From: Anaerolineae bacterium
GTDB taxonomy: Bacteria > Chloroflexota > Anaerolineae > Anaerolineales > Villigracilaceae
Length of the DNA: 20,311 bases
Direction: 5' to 3'
NCBI GenBank assembly: GCA_003158885.1
Contig: PMLN01000088.1
Coordinates: 1,484-21,794, forward strand
The position numbers and the translations under genes were made by a program. Shown here one piece after another: positions 14,184 to 20,311 of this stretch. Each line of letters opens with the position of its first letter. Position 1 is the first letter of the stretch. The notes beneath the pieces were generated by a model that was not told the DNA's origin, made no database searches, and worked only from the letters and a program-made list of their open reading frames with translations.

Positions 14184-15753
14184 TCTCATTATTTTGTTGG
14201 CTGTGTTTTTGATTTTGGCCGGCACGGCAGGCAGCGCCTCCGCGGAAAGGCCGTTCCAATTGCCGATGAATCAGGCGTTGGTCATGGAGGCAGGGGAGAG
14301 CAGCAATCCGCGCGATTATGACCCCGCTACCACTCACGGATCGGGTGATCAGCTTGCTTTCAGCGGTCTGGTCGCGTTTGACCCACAGCTCAATCTCATT
14401 CCCGACCTGGCAGAAAGTTGGGATATCAATTCAGTTCGAACCGTTTATGTTTTCCATCTTCGACCGGGCGCCAGATTTCAGGATGGACGTTCCGTCACTG
14501 CACAGGATGTGATTTATTCGTGGGAACGCGCTGCCCTTCCACTGAAAAAATCGGACACAGTGCTGACGTATCTCGGTGATATTGTCGGCGTCAAAGAGAT
14601 GCACGCCGGGCAGTCTAACTCGATCACTGGCCTGAAAGCGCTTGACGATCGTACATTGCAGGTTACGATTGATGCGCCCAAGCCATACTTCCTGCTCAAG
14701 CTCACCGCAGGCGTCGCGCTTGTGGTGGATAAGGAAAATGTTGAGTCGGGATCTGATTGGGTCTATCGGCCAAACGGCACCGGACCATACAAACTTGTCG
14801 AGTGGAAACACGGCGAAAGGATCGTGTATCAATCCAACGCCGACTTTTATTTGGGGGAACCCCATATTCCATACGTGATCTATCAAATCAATCAGGGTGA
14901 TAGTCAGCGGCTGTATGAATCAGGCAAGATAGATATGACAAGCGTCTACTCTGTGGATCGCTTCCTGGATCCATCCGAGCCTATGCATAACGAGCTTTAT
15001 TCGGGCGTTAGCCTTTGCACTGGCTATGTGGTCTTCGATGTGACCAAACCACCGTTCGATGATGTAAAAGTGAGGCAGGCCTTTAGCATGACATTTGACC
15101 GCCAAAAGTACGTTGATGTGGTCATGAATGGGCATGCCTTGCCCGCCATTGGATTTTATCCACCCGGTCTTCCCGGCTTCAATCCGGCGCTCGAAGGTCT
15201 TCCCTTCGACCCGCAGCGTGCCCTCCAGTTATTGGCCGAATCCAAGTATGGAAGCGCTTCAGCCCTGCCTCCCATTGTTTACACGGAAGCAGGCATCGGT
15301 TCCTATATCAATTCGAGAACCGCGGCGCTGGCTCAAATGTGGAAGCAGTATCTGGGTGTGACCATCACCGTCGAAAACGTGGAGCCTGATTTTTATTTAG
15401 ATCAGCTTTACTCCGGACATCATGGACAATTATTTAACGGCGGCTGGTGTGCTGATTATCCTGATCCTGAAAACTTTGCCGACGTTTTATTCCACACCGG
15501 CACACAGCAAAACACCGGCAATTACAGCAACCCCAAACTTGATCAACTGCTGGAGGCTGCGCGCACGGAACAGGATGTGAACAAACGCATTCAGATGTAT
15601 CAGCAGGCTGAGCAAATGATTGTGGATGACGCCCCCGTACTCTTCACGACAAATAGCCTCTCTTATATGTTGGTCAAGCCCTACGTGAAGGGCTTTGTAC
15701 TGACACCCATTCAAATATCCATTGAGAGATATATGTCGTTGGCTGGAAAGTAA
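14167..15753 (+). CDS. Extracellular solute-binding protein, family 5 (oligopeptide/dipeptide type)
   Basis: 528 residues; ATG 14167 with GGAGG (14158-14162) at good distance, inside the end of the metallopeptidase gene, so translation is probably coupled. Signal peptide 1-26 (LAGTAGSASAE) without a lipobox cysteine, unusual for a Gram-positive-style binding protein. Typical SBP_bac_5 segments: PDLAESWDINS...VFHLRPGARFQDG, SVTAQDVIYSWERA, NGTGPYKLVEWKHGERIVY, DDVKVRQAFSMTFDR and the YPPGLPGF loop. It would bind oligopeptides or similar ligands for an ABC importer. No permease or ATPase gene follows; a terminator-like hairpin comes directly after. Coupling with a secreted peptidase suggests capture of peptides released at the cell surface, or a sensory role. 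Confidence 0.9.
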   Translation: MKRLRNLIILLAVFLILAGTAGSASAERPFQLPMNQALVMEAGESSNPRDYDPATTHGSGDQLAFSGLVAFDPQLNLIPDLAESWDINSVRTVYVFHLRPGARFQDGRSVTAQDVIYSWERAALPLKKSDTVLTYLGDIVGVKEMHAGQSNSITGLKALDDRTLQVTIDAPKPYFLLKLTAGVALVVDKENVESGSDWVYRPNGTGPYKLVEWKHGERIVYQSNADFYLGEPHIPYVIYQINQGDSQRLYESGKIDMTSVYSVDRFLDPSEPMHNELYSGVSLCTGYVVFDVTKPPFDDVKVRQAFSMTFDRQKYVDVVMNGHALPAIGFYPPGLPGFNPALEGLPFDPQRALQLLAESKYGSASALPPIVYTEAGIGSYINSRTAALAQMWKQYLGVTITVENVEPDFYLDQLYSGHHGQLFNGGWCADYPDPENFADVLFHTGTQQNTGNYSNPKLDQLLEAARTEQDVNKRIQMYQQAEQMIVDDAPVLFTTNSLSYMLVKPYVKGFVLTPIQISIERYMSLAGK

Positions 15754-15793
15754 TTCCCCGCCCCTTCGTTTTCTCTTTCATAATGATAAATAA

Positions 15794-15831
15794 GCTTTCA
15801 TCCAGGCCGCGTGCGCGGTCCGGATGAAAGC
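15794..15831. terminator. Long bidirectional hairpin between convergent genes
   Basis: A 17-bp stem (15794-15810 with 15815-15831; one mismatch A/C and one G-T pair) with a GTGC loop stands between the solute-binding protein stop (15753) and the LysM gene stop (15838). On the minus strand it is followed by TTATTTATCATTAT, giving a fair terminator for the LysM gene. On the plus strand the T-run is missing. Confidence 0.75.
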
Positions 15832-15837
15832 CGTGGG

Positions 15838-16779
15838 TCAGGGTCTTGCTTCCACCGCAAATTCCACGCGCGAAATGGATCCCGCGATGCTAGAAACCAT
15901 AAATGAAAACGGCAGACTGCTTCCTGCAGATAAATTGGAAGTTGATTCCCAGCGCCGGGCGCCGACGACCTCTCCCTCATCATCGTACGCAATTGCCGCA
16001 ACCCAGACCAATTTTGCCGGGCTGGGGGATGATCCAGACAAAACAACCTGGCCGTTGACCTGCGCGGTTAATCCTGATTCATCCACTTTGACAGTTGTAT
16101 TCTGCAATGTTGCCGGGAGATAACGCACATCGTTCGGCTGGATTTGAATCGCAGTCAGGATCTGTACCTGTGGTTTCGCGTTCAATGGAATATCGGGCGC
16201 AAAATAAGTGGTCAGCGGCAGGGATGAATTGGGTTGTAAAATATCCAGCGGAAGCGTCGCGGTTTGACCCGCAATGGATTTTCCGTCGGCGTCCATTAGT
16301 GTGATCTGCGCGGTCACATCTTCGATGATGCTCGCTGAACTGTTGGTAATCAAAACAAAACACCACATGCCGCCATCTGAAGTCGGATGGCAGGCGACTT
16401 GTTTAATAGGGAAGGGCGCCGGCGTTGGCGTCGCTTCGTTTGCTGAGTTTTGCAAGGTGCTCGGTATCTTGATGACCTGCCCAATGGACATGGAGTTCGG
16501 GTTCACGTTGGGATTGGCCGCTGTTAACGCATTAAGAGAAATATTGAATTTCTGCGCAATCTGGCTCAACGTATCGCCGGACTTGATCGTGTATGTGAAG
16601 GGCGTCGGCGAAGGCAGGGGGGTCTTGGCGGAAACCACTATTCCGTCCGGGCGCGCAGCGGTGGCGCTGGGTGTCATCGTCAGGTAGGGCTTGATGTTGA
16701 TCGGAGCGGGTGTCGCATTGGATACGCTTGTTCCGCAGGCGGTGGCGAGGAAAATACTTAGGATCAGAAGCTTTCGCAT
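15838..16779 (-). CDS. LysM-domain lipoprotein
   Basis: 313 residues from ATG 16779; the longer frame to 16857 is rejected because the lipoprotein signal begins at 16779. Signal MRKLLILSIFLATAC with lipidated C15. T/P/S-rich spacer, then one LysM domain (about 62-106: YTIKSGDTLSQIAQKFNIS...IGQVIKIP), and a second PTPAP linker. The C-terminal half (130-313) is beta-rich and resembles FxLYD-type domains (conserved N-x-S-x-x-I, D-A-D-G-K, PGA/GSS turns). It probably binds peptidoglycan or glycan at the cell surface. No Shine-Dalgarno sequence precedes the ATG. Convergent with the solute-binding protein, divergent from the aldo/keto reductase. Confidence 0.88.
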   Translation of the reverse strand: MRKLLILSIFLATACGTSVSNATPAPINIKPYLTMTPSATAARPDGIVVSAKTPLPSPTPFTYTIKSGDTLSQIAQKFNISLNALTAANPNVNPNSMSIGQVIKIPSTLQNSANEATPTPAPFPIKQVACHPTSDGGMWCFVLITNSSASIIEDVTAQITLMDADGKSIAGQTATLPLDILQPNSSLPLTTYFAPDIPLNAKPQVQILTAIQIQPNDVRYLPATLQNTTVKVDESGLTAQVNGQVVLSGSSPSPAKLVWVAAIAYDDEGEVVGARRWESTSNLSAGSSLPFSFMVSSIAGSISRVEFAVEARP

Positions 16780-16786
16780 GGGGGTG

Positions 16787-16792
16787 ATTATA
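16787..16792 (-). promoter_or_regulatory. TATAAT box seven bases before the LysM lipoprotein ATG (possible leaderless transcript)
   Basis: Minus strand reads TATAAT, seven bases (CACCCCC), then ATG 16779. There is no ribosome-binding site, and a start at the normal distance would fall on or next to the ATG. The -35 region is weak (CATTCG at 17 bases). Confidence 0.45.
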
Positions 16793-16816
16793 ATAGAGAC
16801 AGTTAAAATCGAATGT

Positions 16817-16908
16817 CGTTGCGAGGGTGTTCTTCCCGAAGCAATCTCCTCAAACAAGCAGTTGATTGTTACATCAGATTGCCACGCACTTTTTAGGCGC
16901 TCGCAACG
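16817..16908. repeat. 92-base inverted repeat element with CGTTGCGAG ends
   Basis: CGTTGCGAG (16817-16825) and CTCGCAACG (16900-16908) are perfect inverted ends; inner GCAATCT (16841-16847) and AGATTGC (16876-16882) are inverted too. The arms are otherwise diverged (15 and 17 bases between the shared blocks). The CGTTGCGAG...GAAGCAATCTC pattern matches a dispersed palindromic repeat that I recall from Chloroflexota and other genomes. It fills the divergent gap between the LysM and aldo/keto reductase genes. Confidence 0.7.
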
Positions 16909-16931
16909 GGATGCAAATTATTGGAGGCAGA

Positions 16932-17915
16932 ATGGAATATCGTCATCTCGGACGTGCAGGTATTCGCGTTAGTGAACTCTCGCTTGGTTCGTGGGTTACC
17001 TTTGGAAATCAAATGGATGTGAAAGCCGCACTGGAATGTATGTCTGCGGCTTACGAGGCGGGTGTCAACTTCTTTGATAACGCGGAAGTCTACTCCGGCG
17101 GAAAATCGGAAGAAGTCATGGGTAAGGCGCTTAAGAAACTCGCCTGGCGACGCGGCAGTTATCTCGTCTCAACCAAATTCTATTGGGGCTTGAATGAGGG
17201 CGTCAACGAAAAGAGCACGCTCAACCGGAAGCGCTTGATCGAAGGCATCAACGGTTCGCTCCAGCGGCTTCAACTGGATTATGTCGACCTGATCTTTTGC
17301 CACCGTCCCGACTCGACCACGCCCATCGAAGAGACGGTCTGGGCGATGCACAACATCGTTGAATGGGGAAAAGCCATGTATTGGGGCACCTCCGAATGGG
17401 CGGCCTCGGAGATCGTTGCGGCGATTGAGATCGCGGAGCGGCATCATCTGCATAAGCCTGTCATGGAACAACCGGAATATAACTTGTTTATGCGCCGCCG
17501 CTTTGAAGGGGATTATGCCCGGTTGTATCAGGAACGCGGATACGGTGCCACAACGTTTAGTCCGCTCGCATCCGGCCTGCTGACCGGTAAGTATGGCAGC
17601 GGAATCCCCCAGGATAGCCGCGGCACGCTTAAGGGATACGGCTGGCTTAAAAATCAGTTGACCGATCAGGATAAGCTTGCCAGGGTGCGTGCCCTGGAGC
17701 CGATTGCAAAGGAACTCGACTGCACGCTCTCGCAACTGTCCCTCGCCTGGTGTTTAAAGAATCCATTTGTCAGTACGGTGATCACCGGGGCCAGCCGTGT
17801 GGGTCAAGTCCACGAGAATATGAAGGCGGTTGAGGTCGAGCCGAAGTTAACGCCTGAGATATTGGAAAGAATGGATAAGATTTTTGGGATCGAAAAGCGG
17901 GAAGGTGATGATTAA
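16932..17915 (+). CDS. Aldo/keto reductase, Kv-beta-like subfamily
   Basis: 327 residues; ATG 16932 has GGAGG five bases upstream; a longer TTG frame from 16866 begins inside the repeat and is rejected. The AKR tetrad is complete: D49 and Y54 (FFDNAEVYSGG), K82 (VSTKFYWG), H124 (FCHRPD). NADPH-binding C-terminal features SPLASGLLTGKYGSG and VITGASRVGQVHEN are present. Insert LNEGVNEKSTLNRKRLIEG and the WGTSEW motif fit the voltage-gated K+ channel beta-subunit/YghZ-like group, which reduces aldehydes such as methylglyoxal. Single-gene unit with its own terminator. The natural substrate is not predictable. Confidence 0.93.
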   Translation: MEYRHLGRAGIRVSELSLGSWVTFGNQMDVKAALECMSAAYEAGVNFFDNAEVYSGGKSEEVMGKALKKLAWRRGSYLVSTKFYWGLNEGVNEKSTLNRKRLIEGINGSLQRLQLDYVDLIFCHRPDSTTPIEETVWAMHNIVEWGKAMYWGTSEWAASEIVAAIEIAERHHLHKPVMEQPEYNLFMRRRFEGDYARLYQERGYGATTFSPLASGLLTGKYGSGIPQDSRGTLKGYGWLKNQLTDQDKLARVRALEPIAKELDCTLSQLSLAWCLKNPFVSTVITGASRVGQVHENMKAVEVEPKLTPEILERMDKIFGIEKREGDD

Positions 17916-17917
17916 TT

Positions 17918-17951
17918 GCAAGGGCGTCATTACTTCGCCTTTGCTTATTTT
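17918..17951 (+). terminator. Rho-independent terminator of the aldo/keto reductase gene
   Basis: GCAAGGGCG (17918-17926), 9-base loop, CGCCTTTGC (17936-17944; one G-T pair) and TTATTTT (17945-17951), three bases after the TAA. Its T-run overlaps the end of the convergent thyX-like gene. The same stem also follows that gene on the other strand, with a weaker AT tail. Confidence 0.8.
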
Positions 17952-19360
17952 GTGAAATATTTTTCCTCAATGCCTTGCCATGTTTCATCTGGCAGGTGCA
18001 TGAAACGCGTCAGGGCCGGGTGGACCCGGTTAAGTTCTTCGGCAATGCGATAGGCAATTCGCCGGATGGAAAAATGTGCATTCGAGGCGGCGCGCAGTTG
18101 GCAGAAATGATAGGCCTCGCGCAAATTGAACTGCGCCAGCACACGGCGATAATATCCATTGGGAACGATATATTGGGCGACTTGCGGATTGAAGGCATAT
18201 AATTTTTCATACATCTCAGCCGCCGATTTCATGGCCGCCTCGTACTCCGGTCTGAAGCCGGCTTCCTCGATCAGTCGTGGGGTTGCATATCCCAGGCGGG
18301 TGGTTAGCATCTGCGGCGTCTGTGTCATCATGCGGTGGCGCTTGAACTCGGCGTATGCGCCCTGATCCATCACCAGGTCAAACGTATAAGTTGCATATTC
18401 CAACTCGCGCAGCGGAATGTCGTGCTCGTCCAATCGTTTAAGTAAGGCGTCTGCCAGTTGAGCGCGCTGGGATTCATCAAGTGATTTGACGTATGTCCGC
18501 GCTTCGTCAAACGGCATTCCTCCAAAGCGGTATAAAGTTGCGGCTAGGATTTTCTCCTCGCCGTCTTTATCGTAATCAACCAATGAAAACCAATCCGATG
18601 CTCGATGATCCAATTCCCGATTCCCGATTATCGATTCACCCATTTCTTTTTTTGTTTCAACCAGATATTGCGCCGCGTCCGCATATTTCACCAATGTCGG
18701 CACTTCAGCCTTGGCAACTGCCCTGACTTCCTCGCCGATTCTGCGGACTTCTACCAGTTCGTGCGAAAGCATTTTGCGGATCATATTTTCCAGCACGCGC
18801 GCGTTGGCCGTCATGCCCACGTTGGCCAGCGACGCGGCGGGTAAAAGAAAGCGGCATACATCCACGTACTGAGAACGCACACGGCGGTCCAGCGCTTCCT
18901 CCGATTCGTTCTCGCGGCGCTGGGCGCGTTGAAGGACAAGTGCCCGTAGCGGGTTGAGTGAGTCGCTGTAGGTTTGGAACAGGTGGCGGCAGGTCGCGAT
19001 AAATTCGTTCCACAGCGGATGCCCATCCAATTCCGATGGAATGAAAAAATTATCCGTTCCCCATTTTTGATAGCGGGTGGACTTCTCCGTATACGAGGCT
19101 AATCGGTTGGATTCGATGCTTTCAATTGCCAGGCGCGATACGTTCTCAAAGGCAATGTGCAAAACTGCATGTTCAGCCACGGAAGCGTGTCCAAAGCCGA
19201 CCACCCATTTTTCGTGAAATTGCGCTGACTTTTCATCGCTCAGGCCTGCGGCGATCTCGCGAAACGATTCGGGCGAGCGCGAGGTCTTGGCAAATGCCAC
19301 CGCGATGGTCTCCGGGCTGTGTTCCTTGGGTGAAAGCAGATAAATTTGTCGGTCGGGCAT
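17945..19360 (-). CDS. Double-domain ThyX-like protein (flavin-dependent thymidylate synthase family)
   Basis: 471 residues, ATG 19360 with AAAGGA seven bases upstream. Ordinary ThyX is about 220-250 residues; this protein holds two ThyX folds. Half 1: FGHASVAEHA (57-66), then ESNRLASYTEKSTRYQ (83-98), which keeps the ExSxRY end of the ThyX motif but not RHR, and MTANARVLENMIRKMLSHEL...EVRRIG (183-209). Half 2: YATYTFDLVMDQGAYAEFK, RHR at 341-343 followed by MMTQTPQMLTTRLGY, then FNLREAYHFCQLRAASNAHF and SIRR (411-434), the dUMP/FAD-binding region. ThyX makes dTMP from dUMP with FAD, NADPH and methylenetetrahydrofolate. Whether this fusion is an active synthase is open. A TATAAT at 19386-19391, just after the upstream terminator stem, may be its -10. 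Confidence 0.85.
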   Translation of the reverse strand: MPDRQIYLLSPKEHSPETIAVAFAKTSRSPESFREIAAGLSDEKSAQFHEKWVVGFGHASVAEHAVLHIAFENVSRLAIESIESNRLASYTEKSTRYQKWGTDNFFIPSELDGHPLWNEFIATCRHLFQTYSDSLNPLRALVLQRAQRRENESEEALDRRVRSQYVDVCRFLLPAASLANVGMTANARVLENMIRKMLSHELVEVRRIGEEVRAVAKAEVPTLVKYADAAQYLVETKKEMGESIIGNRELDHRASDWFSLVDYDKDGEEKILAATLYRFGGMPFDEARTYVKSLDESQRAQLADALLKRLDEHDIPLRELEYATYTFDLVMDQGAYAEFKRHRMMTQTPQMLTTRLGYATPRLIEEAGFRPEYEAAMKSAAEMYEKLYAFNPQVAQYIVPNGYYRRVLAQFNLREAYHFCQLRAASNAHFSIRRIAYRIAEELNRVHPALTRFMHLPDETWQGIEEKYFTK

Positions 19361-19385
19361 AGGATGTCCTTTCAGAATTGGATGA

Positions 19386-19418
19386 ATTATAAAATAAGAG
19401 CGGCCTCGTGGCCGCTCT
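19386..19418 (-). terminator. Terminator of the four-helix membrane protein gene
   Basis: Perfect 9-bp stem GGCCGCTCT/AGAGCGGCC (19410-19418 with 19397-19405), TCGT loop, then TTATTTTATAAT on the minus strand, five bases after the TAG stop at 19423. The T-tract contains TATAAT (19386-19391), which could double as the -10 for the thyX-like gene. Confidence 0.82.
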
Positions 19419-19422
19419 GGAT

Positions 19423-19965
19423 CTATGAGACACCGATGTCTTGTGGAAAATCCGATACAGGCTTTGGCATGTTTTTCTGCAATTTGTTAAGGGCTTGCCA
19501 ACCCGTAAACAAGCCCCACATGAAGAAGAGATGAAAAGCGAATGCCAGCCAATCCTGGAAGGCCAGCATGATCAGGGCGTCCACTCCATAAATGATCATG
19601 CCGGTCAGGAACGCCCAATTTTGACCTTTGCGTGCAAAGAATCCAAAGAGAGCTATGACGCCTGAGATCAGGATGCTCAACACAAGCCCGATGATCTTGA
19701 TCGGAAATGCCATGTCGGGAGAAGCCTGGCCTAAGCCGATGGCCATCACATCTACAAATTGCGTGAGCGCCAGGCCAACGACAAAGGTCACCCCGCCTCC
19801 AAAGGCGGACATGAATGAATTGAGCACGGATAAACCGCCGATAAAGTAAAAGTTGCTCGCGCCGGCTTTCATTCGGCGCTGGAGGATGGCGTTTGCCATC
19901 GCCTGGTTCAATTGGGTGGGATCATTTTTGGATGGGGACGGAGTAAAAGAGGCGGGCTGGTTCAT
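19423..19965 (-). CDS. Four-helix integral membrane protein of unknown function
   Basis: 180 residues, ATG 19965 with AAGGA about ten bases upstream. A polar P/S/Q-rich N-terminus (1-35) is followed by about four hydrophobic segments (near 40-75, 87-112, 117-137 and 141-160) and a short lysine-containing C-terminal tail. Glycine-rich stretch SAFGGGVTFVVG in helix 1. No catalytic motif or recognised family. Own promoter candidate and strong terminator make it a single-gene unit between ribF and the thyX-like gene. Confidence 0.8.
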   Translation of the reverse strand: MNQPASFTPSPSKNDPTQLNQAMANAILQRRMKAGASNFYFIGGLSVLNSFMSAFGGGVTFVVGLALTQFVDVMAIGLGQASPDMAFPIKIIGLVLSILISGVIALFGFFARKGQNWAFLTGMIIYGVDALIMLAFQDWLAFAFHLFFMWGLFTGWQALNKLQKNMPKPVSDFPQDIGVS

Positions 19966-19995
19966 TGAGTGGTTTCCTTCCTGGAAGTTTTGTCA

Positions 19996-20024
19996 AGTTT
20001 ACAACCGCAGGTATATTCCGTCAA
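19996..20024 (-). promoter_or_regulatory. Promoter of the four-helix membrane protein gene
   Basis: Minus strand TTGACG (20019-20024, five of six), 17-base spacer, TAAACT (19996-20001, four of six). It gives a leader of about 24 bases before ATG 19965. The 82-base gap to ribF holds nothing else. Confidence 0.5.
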
Positions 20025-20047
20025 CCAGCCTTTGTTTACACCCTGCT

Positions 20048-20311
20048 TCATTGTGCCTGCAATATCCTGCGCGTCTGTTTTATGTCCTGTTGGATCTCAC
20101 GGATCAAGGCGTGCACTGAATCGAATTTCAACTCATCCCTCAAACGCATTACAAATTCCAGCTTGACATCTTTTCTGTATATATCCCGGTTGAAATCCAG
20201 GATATGGGCTTCCACATTGGGTGTTTGCTGGTCGGGCGTGAAGGTTGGATTGGTTCCGATATTCACCGCGGCCATATGCTTCACATCATCCACCCAGGCC
20301 CAGGCCGCGTA
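20048..20311 (-). CDS. ribF: Riboflavin kinase/FAD synthetase, C-terminal end (partial)
   Basis: 87 codons from the window edge to TGA 20048; the N-terminal FMN adenylyltransferase domain lies outside. The visible part is the riboflavin kinase domain: AAVNIGTNPTF (the flavin/ATP-binding NIGxxPTF motif), VEAHILDFNRDIY (VExHxLDF, with the conserved acidic residue), and the usual C-terminal helix VKLEFVMRLRDELKFDSVHALIREIQQD. The reading frame continues to the edge, so no start is visible here. RibF converts riboflavin to FMN and FAD. Confidence 0.93.
   Translation of the reverse strand, partial: YAAWAWVDDVKHMAAVNIGTNPTFTPDQQTPNVEAHILDFNRDIYRKDVKLEFVMRLRDELKFDSVHALIREIQQDIKQTRRILQAQ

Noticed and set aside
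17169..17735. 188-codon antisense frame in the aldo/keto reductase gene
   Set aside because: Typical shadow of a GC-richer coding gene; the sense strand has the complete catalytic tetrad.

Overview
The window looks like a chromosomal segment of an uncultured Gram-negative-like or monoderm anaerobe/facultative bacterium. Gene content, the TPTP-rich linkers in secreted proteins and the gene order resemble Anaerolineae (Chloroflexota). That assignment rests on recognition of gene style, not on a search. There are 18 protein-coding loci (two cut by the window edges, one a broken gene). I see no tRNA, rRNA, CRISPR array, insertion sequence or phage gene.

Layout. 1-1274 (-): 5'-part of a membrane-bound heterodisulfide-reductase-like (Fe-S) oxidoreductase. 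1423-3030 (-): secreted cysteine-rich protein with a lytic-transglycosylase-like C-terminus. 3142-11615 (-): a ten-gene System I cytochrome c maturation operon read as ccmE, ccmF, ccmH, ccmG (TlpA-like thioredoxin), a CcmI-like zinc-ribbon membrane protein, a cytochrome c lipoprotein, ccmA, ccmB, ccmC and a ccmD-like small membrane protein. It has a good sigma70-type promoter before ccmE and a rho-independent terminator after ccmD. 12000-12750 (-): a nucleotidyltransferase gene broken by one frameshift and one in-frame stop. 12816-15753 (+): a membrane-anchored MA-type metallopeptidase overlapping an extracellular solute-binding protein gene. 15838-16779 (-): a LysM lipoprotein. 16932-17915 (+): an aldo/keto reductase. 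17945-19360 (-): an unusual protein made of two ThyX (flavin-dependent thymidylate synthase) domains. 19423-19965 (-): a four-helix membrane protein. 20048-20311 (-): the C-terminal end of riboflavin kinase RibF.

How it works together. The ccm block should export heme (CcmABCD), hold it on CcmE, reduce apocytochrome thiols (CcmG/CcmH) and ligate heme (CcmF/H/I). The lipoprotein cytochrome encoded inside the block is a natural client. The most interesting points are: a CcmE with the CxxxY heme-binding motif (not HxxxY) coexisting with a CcmH that carries four cysteines; a cytochrome whose second c-type domain has lost the heme histidine; a CcmI-like protein ending in a zinc ribbon; and the double ThyX protein, whose two halves look as if they have kept complementary parts of the catalytic motif. 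Several intergenic gaps hold dispersed-repeat-like inverted repeats, and gene ends are marked by clear hairpins.
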